In this document: piece after piece, positions 7,110 through 13,604 of the stretch
Position numbering within the stretch: position 1 is the first letter of the stretch
Layout of the letters: the number at the start of each line of letters is the position of its first letter
From: Kosmotogaceae bacterium
GTDB lineage: Bacteria > Thermotogota > Thermotogae > Petrotogales > Kosmotogaceae
Length of the DNA: 15,146 nucleotides
Direction of reading: 5' to 3'
NCBI GenBank assembly: GCA_003444085.1
Contig: DLVL01000057.1
Coordinates: 475-15,620 of the forward strand
Translations under genes and position numbers: made by a program
Notes under the pieces: model-generated
Database searches by the model: none
Seen by the model: only the letters and a program-made list of their open reading frames with translations
What the model was told of the DNA's origin: nothing

Positions 7110-7185
7110 ACGCTCTCGGTTCCTATCGTAAATGCTGGCGAGTTGTTTTGCCTGAGAGACTCAGTTATGATTGGTTTGAGAGCGT
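7110..7185. repeat. Nested inverted symmetry upstream of the lysine operon
   Basis: An outer arm ACGCTCTC (7110-7117) pairs with GAGAGCGT (7178-7185), extendable by two G-U pairs. Inside it ATCGTAA (7125-7131) can pair with TTATGAT (7165-7171), with one G-U. Innermost is the perfect palindrome CTGAG-AGA-CTCAG (7152-7164). The symmetry could reflect protein-binding half-sites or a folded leader transcript. The predicted promoter inside it favours a DNA-level role. Confidence 0.35.
7143..7171 (+). promoter_or_regulatory. Candidate promoter of the lysine fermentation operon with spacer palindrome
   Basis: TTGTTT (7143-7148) and TATGAT (7166-7171) have an ideal 17-bp spacer and match consensus at 3/6 and 5/6. 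Transcription would start near 7178, leaving about 25 nt before the kal GTG with its AGGGGGG ribosome site at 7192-7198. The spacer is almost entirely filled by the palindrome CTGAGAGACTCAG, a location typical for repressor operators. A consensus TTGACA at 7089-7094 has no matching -10 and was not used. Confidence 0.4.
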
Positions 7186-7203
7186 GGGAGTAGGGGGGAT
7201 AAT

Positions 7204-7602
7204 GTGGAAGAAGTCACCATAAGAGTCAGAATGAGCAGTCACGATGCTCACTATGGAGGAGGGCTTGTCGACGGAGCCAGGATTTTGCAGCTCTTTGGAG
7301 ATGTTGCGACAGAACTTCTCATAAGACATGATGGAGACGAAGGGCTTTTCAGGGCATACCAGAGCGTCGATTTCCTCAGACCAGTATATGCAGGCGATTT
7401 CATTGAAGCGTCAGGGCGCATAACCGAAGCAGGAAGGACTTCGCGGAAAATGGAGTTCATAGCTCGCAAAGTCATAATGCCCAGAAAAGAAATCTCTGAT
7501 TCTGCTGCTGAGGTTTTGGAAGAGCCCATGATTGTTTGCAAGGCAACAGGGATCTGCGTGGTCCCATTGGAGAAACAGAGAAAGGATGGGACCGATTCGT
7601 GA
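7204..7602 (+). CDS. kal: 3-aminobutyryl-CoA ammonia lyase (hotdog fold)
   Basis: The 132-residue protein is a single hotdog domain. In the lysine fermentation pathway Kal eliminates ammonia from L-3-aminobutyryl-CoA to give crotonyl-CoA in the cytoplasm. The sequence begins with 'VRMSSHDAHYGGGLVDGA' and continues with 'LFGDVATELLIRHDGDEGLF', which I associate with Kal. 'VDFLRPVYAGDFIEASGRI' is the usual hotdog central strand and turn. The length fits the family. Identity is strengthened by its position directly before kce and kdd, as in Fusobacterium. The GTG start at 7204 follows AGGGGGG (7192-7198). An overlapping ATG at 7202 is out of frame and ends after six codons. The stop overlaps the kce GTG start (GTGA, 7599-7602). 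Confidence 0.9.
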   Translation: MEEVTIRVRMSSHDAHYGGGLVDGARILQLFGDVATELLIRHDGDEGLFRAYQSVDFLRPVYAGDFIEASGRITEAGRTSRKMEFIARKVIMPRKEISDSAAEVLEEPMIVCKATGICVVPLEKQRKDGTDS

Positions 7603-8420
7603 AGAAACTCATCATCACCGCAGCGCTCACCGGTGCTGAAGTAACCAGAGAGCAGCAGCCCAATCTTCCAATAACCCCTGATGAGATAGCCAGAGCTGCT
7701 TACGAATGCTACCTTGCGGGTGCATCAATTGTTCATGTCCACGCTCGAGATGAGCATGGCAAGGCATCGCAAAGTGCCGAAATATACAGGATAATCAAGG
7801 AGAAGATTGAAAATAAGTGTAACGTGATTTTCCAGCCATCGACCGGTGGGGCAGTCTGGCATAGATTCGAGGAACGAACCGGTCCTCTTGAAGTCTTTCC
7901 AGAGATGGCGACGCTCTCCACCGGGACCTGCAACTTCGGAGAGGATGTGTTCTTCAATCCCCAGAACTATATGGAAGGATTTGCCCGCGAGATGCAGAAA
8001 CGAGGAATAAAGCCAGAGATAGAGATATTTGAAAGAGGTATGATTGCCAATGCTCTGAAGCTGGTAAAAAAGGGTCTGCTAGCACCGCCGCTCCACTTTG
8101 ATCTTGTAATGGGTGTACCCGGAGCAATACCCGGAGATGTCGAGGATCTCGTCTATCTGAAAAACCGTCTTCCGTCCGACGCCACCTGGACCGTTGCAGG
8201 AATCGGTCGTTATGAGCTCCCCCTATCTGTGCACGCGATAGCCATGGGGGGACATGTTCGAGTCGGTTTCGAAGATAACATATACTACTCAAAAGGTAAG
8301 CTGGCAGATTCCAACGCCCAACTGGTGGAACGAATTGTTAGAATAGCGAAAGAGCTAGGTCGTGAAATCGCTACTCCAGATGAGGCCAGAGAGATTCTAA
8401 GGATAGGTGTCCAACAATGA
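7599..8420 (+). CDS. kce: 3-keto-5-aminohexanoate cleavage enzyme
   Basis: This 273-residue TIM-barrel protein is of the DUF849/BKACE superfamily. Kce condenses 5-amino-3-oxohexanoate with acetyl-CoA to give acetoacetate and 3-aminobutyryl-CoA, using a divalent metal, usually zinc. With the GTG start at 7599 the N-terminus reads MKKLIITAALTGAEVTR. Glu14 and metal ligands His46 and His48 (VHVHARD) then fall at the residue numbers I recall for the Cloacimonas enzyme. The third ligand is expected in 'VRVGFEDN' (Glu225). 'FQPSTGG' (78-84) lines the active site. Longer in-frame starts (ATG 7536) would add 21 residues unlike the family and overlap kal further. The GTGA overlap with kal and the ATGA overlap with kdd indicate translational coupling. 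Confidence 0.95.
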   Translation: MKKLIITAALTGAEVTREQQPNLPITPDEIARAAYECYLAGASIVHVHARDEHGKASQSAEIYRIIKEKIENKCNVIFQPSTGGAVWHRFEERTGPLEVFPEMATLSTGTCNFGEDVFFNPQNYMEGFAREMQKRGIKPEIEIFERGMIANALKLVKKGLLAPPLHFDLVMGVPGAIPGDVEDLVYLKNRLPSDATWTVAGIGRYELPLSVHAIAMGGHVRVGFEDNIYYSKGKLADSNAQLVERIVRIAKELGREIATPDEAREILRIGVQQ

Positions 8421-9451
8421 AAAAAGGCTGTTCTTTCGGCACGCACAGGGTAATTGAACCCACAGGTGCATTGCCTCAGAACGCAGAGAAGATTGATAAC
8501 AGTACGACGATTTGGCCGAATGAAATCCTTATAGAGGTTGATACGCTCAATATAGATTCCGCAAGTTTCTCACAGATGCGAGCTGCCTGCAAAGATGACG
8601 GTCAGAAGATTGCTGAGATGATAAGATCAATCGTAACGACCCGAGGAAAGCTCCAAAACCCCGTTACAGGTTCAGGGGGTATGCTTCTGGGAAGAGTCCT
8701 GGAAATCGGCGAAGAGCTTCGTGGTAGAGACCTTCTCCCTGGCGACAAGATCGCTACACTTGTTTCTCTGTCACTTACCCCACTGAAAATCGATGAGATT
8801 CTGAGCATCAAGCTTGACTCTGACCAGGTGGACATAAGGGGAAAGGCTGTTCTCTTCGAATCCGGTATATACTGCAAATTGCCTGCTGACATTCCTGAAA
8901 AAGTTGCACTGGCAGTGCTTGATGTCGCGGGGGCCCCGGCACAGGTTAAAAGGCTCGTAAAGCCAGGAATGACAGTGACGATTATTGGTGGTGGCGGGAA
9001 GTCGGGAATACTTTGTTGTCAACAGGCCAGGAAAAGTGCAGGAGACAGCGGAAGAGTGATTGCTATCGAGAATTCCGAGTCGAGCGCCGAGAGACTGAGA
9101 TTACTGAAACTTGCAGATAAGGTGCTGATAGCTGATGCTACAGATCCGATCGCGGTTTATTCGCTTGTCAGAGATACCACCTCGGGAAAGATGAGCGATG
9201 TTGTGATCAACAACGTGAACGTCCCTAACACAGAGATGGCATCAGTTCTTGCCACAAAAGACAGGGGGACTGTCTATTTCTTCTCTATGGCCACATCTTT
9301 CACGAAAGCAGCTCTCGGTGCTGAGGGGGTTGGCAAGGACATAGATATGATGATAGGGAATGGATATGCCAAAGGTCATGCTGAACTTGCTCTTGAGATA
9401 ATCCGTGAAAACAGAGAAATCAGAGAGCTGTTCGAGAAGATATACGTCTAA
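8417..9451 (+). CDS. kdd: L-erythro-3,5-diaminohexanoate dehydrogenase
   Basis: The 344-residue cytoplasmic enzyme oxidises 3,5-diaminohexanoate to 5-amino-3-oxohexanoate with NAD(P)+, releasing ammonia. It is a divergent member of the medium-chain dehydrogenase group. The N-terminal catalytic-like half includes 'NPVTGSGGMLLGRVLEIG' (81-98) and 'LLPGDKIATL'. The Rossmann half carries the nucleotide loop GGGGKSG (191-197). An acidic residue ends the next strand in 'VIAIENS', which suggests NAD+ preference. The classical zinc cysteines of alcohol dehydrogenases are absent, as expected for Kdd. Length and order after kce agree with the Fusobacterium cluster. ATG 8417 overlaps the kce stop (ATGA). 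Confidence 0.93.
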   Translation: MKKGCSFGTHRVIEPTGALPQNAEKIDNSTTIWPNEILIEVDTLNIDSASFSQMRAACKDDGQKIAEMIRSIVTTRGKLQNPVTGSGGMLLGRVLEIGEELRGRDLLPGDKIATLVSLSLTPLKIDEILSIKLDSDQVDIRGKAVLFESGIYCKLPADIPEKVALAVLDVAGAPAQVKRLVKPGMTVTIIGGGGKSGILCCQQARKSAGDSGRVIAIENSESSAERLRLLKLADKVLIADATDPIAVYSLVRDTTSGKMSDVVINNVNVPNTEMASVLATKDRGTVYFFSMATSFTKAALGAEGVGKDIDMMIGNGYAKGHAELALEIIRENREIRELFEKIYV

Positions 9452-9465
9452 TGGAGGCGGTTGCT

Positions 9466-10737
9466 TTGAAGAAGTATGAAAGGGCTGCTCTTTGGAAAGA
9501 TGTGCCCGAAGAAGAATGGAATGACTGGCACTGGCAGGTCAGAAATAGAGTCACGACTGTCGAACAGCTCTCTAGGGTGATCAAGATCACTCAGAGCGAA
9601 GAGAAAGGGATTGAAGAATGCTTGAAACACCTGCGAATGGCGATTACACCATATTATGCATCGCTTATTGAAACGCAGAATCCTAGATGTCCAATCAGAC
9701 GCCAGGCCGTCCCTACAGAGAAAGAGCTTATGATCGATCATTGGGATATGGTAGATCCGCTGAGCGAAGACGAAGATTCCCCTGTAAAGGGAATTACACA
9801 TCGCTATCCTGACCGTGTTCTGTTTCTTGTTACTGATCAGTGTTCTATGTATTGCAGACATTGTACCCGGAGGAGATTTGCAGGTCAGCTCGATAGAGCA
9901 TTGCGTCGAGATCAGATCGACAAAGCAATCGACTATATCCGGGAAACTCCTGAGGTTCGAGACGTACTGCTTTCGGGGGGAGACCCGTTTCTTCTAGCCG
10001 ACGAGGTGCTGGAATACATACTCAAAGAGCTCAGAACGATAAAACATGTTGAGATAATCCGCATAGGAACGAGAACACCAGTTGTTCTTCCTCAGAGAAT
10101 CACTCCGAAATTATGTGCATTATTGAAGACATATCACCCCATTTGGCTCAACACACACTTCAATCATCCCAAGGAGATCACTTCTGAGTCCTCAAAGGCT
10201 TGCAAAATGCTCGCGGATGCAGGAATTCCCCTTGGGAACCAGTCTGTCCTTCTGAGAGGGGTCAATGACAGTCCCTACATAATGACTGAGCTTGTTCACA
10301 GGCTGGTAGAGATAAGGATAAGACCATATTACATCTACCAGTGCGATCTCTCTCACGGAATAGGGCATTTCCGTACATCAATCAGAAAAGGCATAGCGAT
10401 AATGGAAGCTCTTATTGGAAACACATCCGGATTCTGTGTGCCTGTCTTTGTTGTTGATGCCCCTGGTGGTGGAGGTAAGATTAGAGTAATGCCGCAGTAC
10501 AACATCTCTGAGTCCGACAGGGTATATGTTCTGAGAAATTACGAGGGTGTAATCACGACATACCACGAGCCTGAAGATACGACAACAGATGTTGAAGACC
10601 TTGAATACAGGGAGAGACACAGGTTCACCGGTGTTGCAAGATTGCTTCATGGTGATGACATCAATATAATACCTTCCAAACTGGACCGAAAAGAGCGTGT
10701 AAAGAGCTTCAAGAAGAAAAAGGAAGATGAAAAATGA
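9466..10737 (+). CDS. kamA: L-lysine 2,3-aminomutase (radical SAM, PLP)
   Basis: KamA interconverts L-lysine and L-beta-lysine, the entry step of this pathway. Numbering from TTG 9466 gives 423 residues. The radical-SAM motif is CSMYCRHC with Cys126, Cys130 and Cys133. Substrate-carboxyl and amine-binding Asp294 and Asp331 are present, and the PLP lysine is Lys338 in PGGGGK. All are offset by one from the Clostridium subterminale enzyme, with which the protein is collinear ('HTSGYC'-type and 'THFNHPKEIT' segments included). The four zinc-site cysteines of the clostridial enzyme are missing (Ser269 replaces one; the CxCxxC near the C-terminus is gone). Start choice: TTG 9466 lies 8 nt after GGAGG (9453-9457) and matches the clostridial N-terminus. 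ATG 9451 (TAATG overlap with kdd) adds five residues but has no good ribosome site. Confidence 0.96.
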   Translation: MKKYERAALWKDVPEEEWNDWHWQVRNRVTTVEQLSRVIKITQSEEKGIEECLKHLRMAITPYYASLIETQNPRCPIRRQAVPTEKELMIDHWDMVDPLSEDEDSPVKGITHRYPDRVLFLVTDQCSMYCRHCTRRRFAGQLDRALRRDQIDKAIDYIRETPEVRDVLLSGGDPFLLADEVLEYILKELRTIKHVEIIRIGTRTPVVLPQRITPKLCALLKTYHPIWLNTHFNHPKEITSESSKACKMLADAGIPLGNQSVLLRGVNDSPYIMTELVHRLVEIRIRPYYIYQCDLSHGIGHFRTSIRKGIAIMEALIGNTSGFCVPVFVVDAPGGGGKIRVMPQYNISESDRVYVLRNYEGVITTYHEPEDTTTDVEDLEYRERHRFTGVARLLHGDDINIIPSKLDRKERVKSFKKKKEDEK

Positions 10738-11144
10738 ACTACTCCGATATCTCTAGTGGACAGACTTATGAGAGCGAAAGGGCAATAACTGATGAAATGG
10801 TTGTCGAGTTCGCGCGGATAACGGGTGATGATAATCCCATTCATCTCGACGAAGAAGCTGCCAGGAACAGCATGTTCGGCAGAAGAATTGCTCACGGAAT
10901 GCTGGTTATGGGAGTAGTCTCATCAGTTCTGGGAAGGGAATTTCCAGGACCCGGAACCGTGTATATGAAACAAGAAGCAAAGTTTCTCAGACCAGTCTAC
11001 ATAAACGAACGCATTCGTGTCAGAGTGACTGTTCTCGAGAAAATCGAAGAAAAGCGCAGGCTCAGATTGTCTACTGAGGTACTGAAGGAAGATGATCAGC
11101 TCGCGGTGACAGGAGAAGCCCTTGTGCTGTTCCGAAAGGAATGA
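10734..11144 (+). CDS. MaoC-type (R)-specific enoyl-CoA hydratase
   Basis: This 136-residue hotdog protein has the hydratase-2 motif with catalytic Asp32 and His37 (TGDDNPIHLD) followed by 'RRIAHGMLVMGVVSSVLG', closely resembling PhaJ. Such enzymes hydrate short trans-2-enoyl-CoAs to (R)-3-hydroxyacyl-CoAs. 'VYMKQEAKFLRPVYINERI' is the matching second half. In this operon the natural substrate would be crotonyl-CoA made by Kal, giving 3-hydroxybutyryl-CoA. That would open an oxidative route to acetyl-CoA instead of reduction to butyrate; this is inference from context. Its start overlaps the kamA stop (ATGA 10734-10737) and its 3' end overlaps the TTG start of kamB by 23 bp. A hydratase is not part of the lysine clusters I remember. 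Confidence 0.88.
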   Translation: MNYSDISSGQTYESERAITDEMVVEFARITGDDNPIHLDEEAARNSMFGRRIAHGMLVMGVVSSVLGREFPGPGTVYMKQEAKFLRPVYINERIRVRVTVLEKIEEKRRLRLSTEVLKEDDQLAVTGEALVLFRKE

Positions 11145-12159
11145 ACTGCCCGGTTCTCTGAAGAGCCTTCATGAACTCACAAGGAGATTCAGCACTGTTG
11201 CGATAATAGGAACAAAGAAAGCTACAGGCAAAACAGAGGTTCTGCGCAAGCTTATCAGGATAGCCTGTGACAAAGGAAGGCGCATTGGAGTAACATCACT
11301 GGGAACAGAAGGAGAGCAGCAAGAAAGCACAGCAACATCTCAAAGGATAGCTGTCTGTGAAGGCGTGCTATTCGCCACACTGGAGGGACTCTTCAGATCG
11401 ACAAAGATACTATCTGAGCTGCTCCACTTGTCGAGTTTCTCTACAGCCATTGGAAAGATTGTCGTTGCCCGGACGCTGGCCAGTGGAGAGCTGATGCTTT
11501 CGGGTCCCGTTTCCTCCTCCCAGATAAGAGAGGTCGTCAAAGTCTTCCGTGAGGCTGGGGCTGAGCAGATTCTCCTCGATGGTTACGCAGCACGCACAAC
11601 GCACGCTGTGCCGTCCATAGCAGACGGGATAATACTTGCAACGGGGGCAGTATTGTCGGATCGCATAGAAGAATTCGTTGAAGGAACGCTGGATGTAATT
11701 CGTCTTGTCTCTTTGCAAGAGGTGCATGCATCATTGAAGCAGAATCTTGTTAATCTGGAGCAAGGAGTATGGGTTATTGATAAAGGGAGAGCGACGAAGA
11801 CTGGGAAGAAAACGATCCTGTCGCTTTCTGCCGATTACCTTGAAGAAGGAGACATTATCTACTCAACCGGCGCGGTTGGAGAGAGTTTCGTGAAATCAAT
11901 CCTTGACAAGGATCTTCAGAGCGGTCTGACCATAATTGTAAAGGATTTCACCAGGCTCTTCATCTCTTTTGGAACACTCCGTTCTTTTCTTGAGCGCGGA
12001 GGAAGCATTCAGGTAATCGATAAGGCTACTCTTGCAGCAGTTGCGGTCAATCCTGTATCAGGTACCGGAAAGGTTGCTGACAGCAGGGCTTTCATAGAAG
12101 CTCTCTCAGCCAGAACAGACATTCCCGTAATTGATGTATGTATGGAGAATCGCCCATGA
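11122..12159 (+). CDS. kamB: Lysine 5,6-aminomutase reactivase subunit KamB
   Basis: The 345-residue protein has a P-loop near the N-terminus, GTKKATGKT (residues 30-38), and no other motif I can name. Its identity rests on position: in lysine fermentation clusters a conserved gene of this size lies between kamA and the MutS-like kamC. KamB and KamC are thought to act together to release damaged B12 and reactivate KamDE. I know of this role as a family name, not from the sequence. No ATG or GTG exists in frame near the start. The TTG at 11122 follows AGGAG (11111-11115) with 6-nt spacing inside the maoC gene and is preferred over CTG 11146. The stop overlaps the kamC ATG (ATGA 12156-12159). 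Confidence 0.8.
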   Translation: MCCSERNELPGSLKSLHELTRRFSTVAIIGTKKATGKTEVLRKLIRIACDKGRRIGVTSLGTEGEQQESTATSQRIAVCEGVLFATLEGLFRSTKILSELLHLSSFSTAIGKIVVARTLASGELMLSGPVSSSQIREVVKVFREAGAEQILLDGYAARTTHAVPSIADGIILATGAVLSDRIEEFVEGTLDVIRLVSLQEVHASLKQNLVNLEQGVWVIDKGRATKTGKKTILSLSADYLEEGDIIYSTGAVGESFVKSILDKDLQSGLTIIVKDFTRLFISFGTLRSFLERGGSIQVIDKATLAAVAVNPVSGTGKVADSRAFIEALSARTDIPVIDVCMENRP

Positions 12160-13604
12160 ATGAACAGGACAGGATCAAACGAACAGGGTTTGATTATATC
12201 ATAAGAGAACTGGGAGTAATTACCCCTGGTGCCCATCAAAGGGTCAGGAAAATCAGTTTTTACACTGACAGACAGGAGCTCGAATCGTTGCTTTCTGAGT
12301 TCTCCAAGAAACATGATTATTTCCAGGCGAATCCACAGCTTGTCAAAAAGCTGAGAGAAGTATTGAGAGACATAAGAGATATCACCAGGACCTGTGAATT
12401 ACTCACCAGAGGACACACGCTTGATGACATTCAGCTGTTTGAAATCAAGAGTTTTAGCTTGAGATTCTCTGATATTAGAGCAATGCTTTCAGGATCTAAG
12501 CTTTACGACGATTTACCGGACATCGAGGAAGTGATCAGGATCCTCGATCCAGAAGAAACAAGGATTTCCAGCTTCTACATCTATGACGCCTACTCTGATG
12601 AACTCACTGAGTTGAGAGCTTCGATGAGAAAGCTTCAAAGAGATGTCACAGAAGAAGCTCGTATTGAGAACAGACATTCACTGGATGAGCTGCAGAAGGG
12701 AGCGGAGAGACTGGAATCCCAAATCAGAAAAGAGCTTTCCAGAAGACTTATGTGGCATGCCAGGGAGATAGGCGAAGCAATTGAAGCCACGATCTGTCTT
12801 GATATAGACATTGCCAAGTCTCTCCAGATTGAACGGTTTGGACTCAACAGGCCTGTGTTTGTTGAAGAAAGAGCAATAGAGTACCTTGGACTTTTCAACC
12901 CCGAACTTGATCAGGAAATGAGATGCAGTGGGAAGCGCTTTCAGCCTGTTGACGTATCTCTCACAACTCCTGTTACGGTACTGACCGGGGCAAACATGTC
13001 GGGCAAAACGGTTCTCCTAAGAACCTTGGCACTATCACAGATTATGGCACAGGCAGGATTTTATGTTCCTGCAGAAAGCGCCAGCATTCCTGTTTTTAGG
13101 AAGATTTTCTTCTTCTCGGGAGACTATGAAGATATCGGTAAAGGGCTTTCATCATTCGCTCATGAGATGTCAGAACTAGCTGCCGTTTTGAGAGAAAGAT
13201 GCTTGAACACGCCAATGCTCCTTCTGTTGGATGAGCTAGCAAGGAACACGAACCCGCACGAAGGTACTGCCATTGTCAATGCGCTGGTGAAGTATCTGAG
13301 CAAAATGGATGTAGTTGCGTTCATATCTACCCACTATGATAATATCGGAGACTTTGATAAGACAAGATTCCTGAGAATTCGGGGATTGTCGGGCTGCTCA
13401 ATAGAGGAAGTCATTTCTGCAGATTCCCTCATAAACAGTATTGATCATCGTCTTGTCGAACTCCCGAATCCCGCAGCAAGCCCTCGAGAAGCCCTTCTTA
13501 TTGCTAGAGCGGTTGGAGTTCCCGATGAAGTGATTAGCGGTGCAGAACAGTACATGAAGATCGTGAAAGGAGAAACAGAGCATGACAAGCAAACTGAATC
13601 TTGA
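12156..13604 (+). CDS. kamC: Lysine 5,6-aminomutase reactivase ATPase KamC (MutS-like)
   Basis: The 482-residue protein has a C-terminal MutS-type ABC ATPase domain: Walker A GANMSGKT (278-285), a Q-loop-like region, and Walker B LLLLDELARN with Asp359 and Glu360. A switch histidine follows in 'FISTHYDN'. The N-terminal half is alpha-helical and charged, with likely coiled-coil stretches around 150-210, and resembles the MutS lever/clamp region. The mismatch-binding domain with its Phe-x-Glu motif is absent, so it is not a repair protein. Position between kamB and kamD points to the ATPase that remodels lysine 5,6-aminomutase, as described for the family. ATG 12156 was chosen (overlap ATGA with kamB, TGGAGA site upstream) over the in-frame ATG at 12138. 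The 3' end overlaps kamD by 23 bp. Confidence 0.85.
   Translation: MNEQDRIKRTGFDYIIRELGVITPGAHQRVRKISFYTDRQELESLLSEFSKKHDYFQANPQLVKKLREVLRDIRDITRTCELLTRGHTLDDIQLFEIKSFSLRFSDIRAMLSGSKLYDDLPDIEEVIRILDPEETRISSFYIYDAYSDELTELRASMRKLQRDVTEEARIENRHSLDELQKGAERLESQIRKELSRRLMWHAREIGEAIEATICLDIDIAKSLQIERFGLNRPVFVEERAIEYLGLFNPELDQEMRCSGKRFQPVDVSLTTPVTVLTGANMSGKTVLLRTLALSQIMAQAGFYVPAESASIPVFRKIFFFSGDYEDIGKGLSSFAHEMSELAAVLRERCLNTPMLLLLDELARNTNPHEGTAIVNALVKYLSKMDVVAFISTHYDNIGDFDKTRFLRIRGLSGCSIEEVISADSLINSIDHRLVELPNPAASPREALLIARAVGVPDEVISGAEQYMKIVKGETEHDKQTES

Noticed and set aside
7140..7165. On the minus strand 7162-7146 reads CTCTCAGGCAAAA-like, reminiscent of the glycine riboswitch core.
   Set aside because: The other conserved blocks of the aptamer are missing on that strand and it would read antisense into the HAD gene, so the match is taken as chance.
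7110..7185. A 76-nt element with closed ends, tRNA-like in length.
   Set aside because: No T-loop TTCGA-type sequence, no D-arm signature and no anticodon arm of the right geometry; it is not a tRNA.
12156..13604. MutS-like ATPase could be a DNA mismatch repair or MutS2 protein.
   Set aside because: It lacks the mismatch-binding domain and Smr nuclease domain and is embedded in the lysine mutase operon, where the KamC role fits better.
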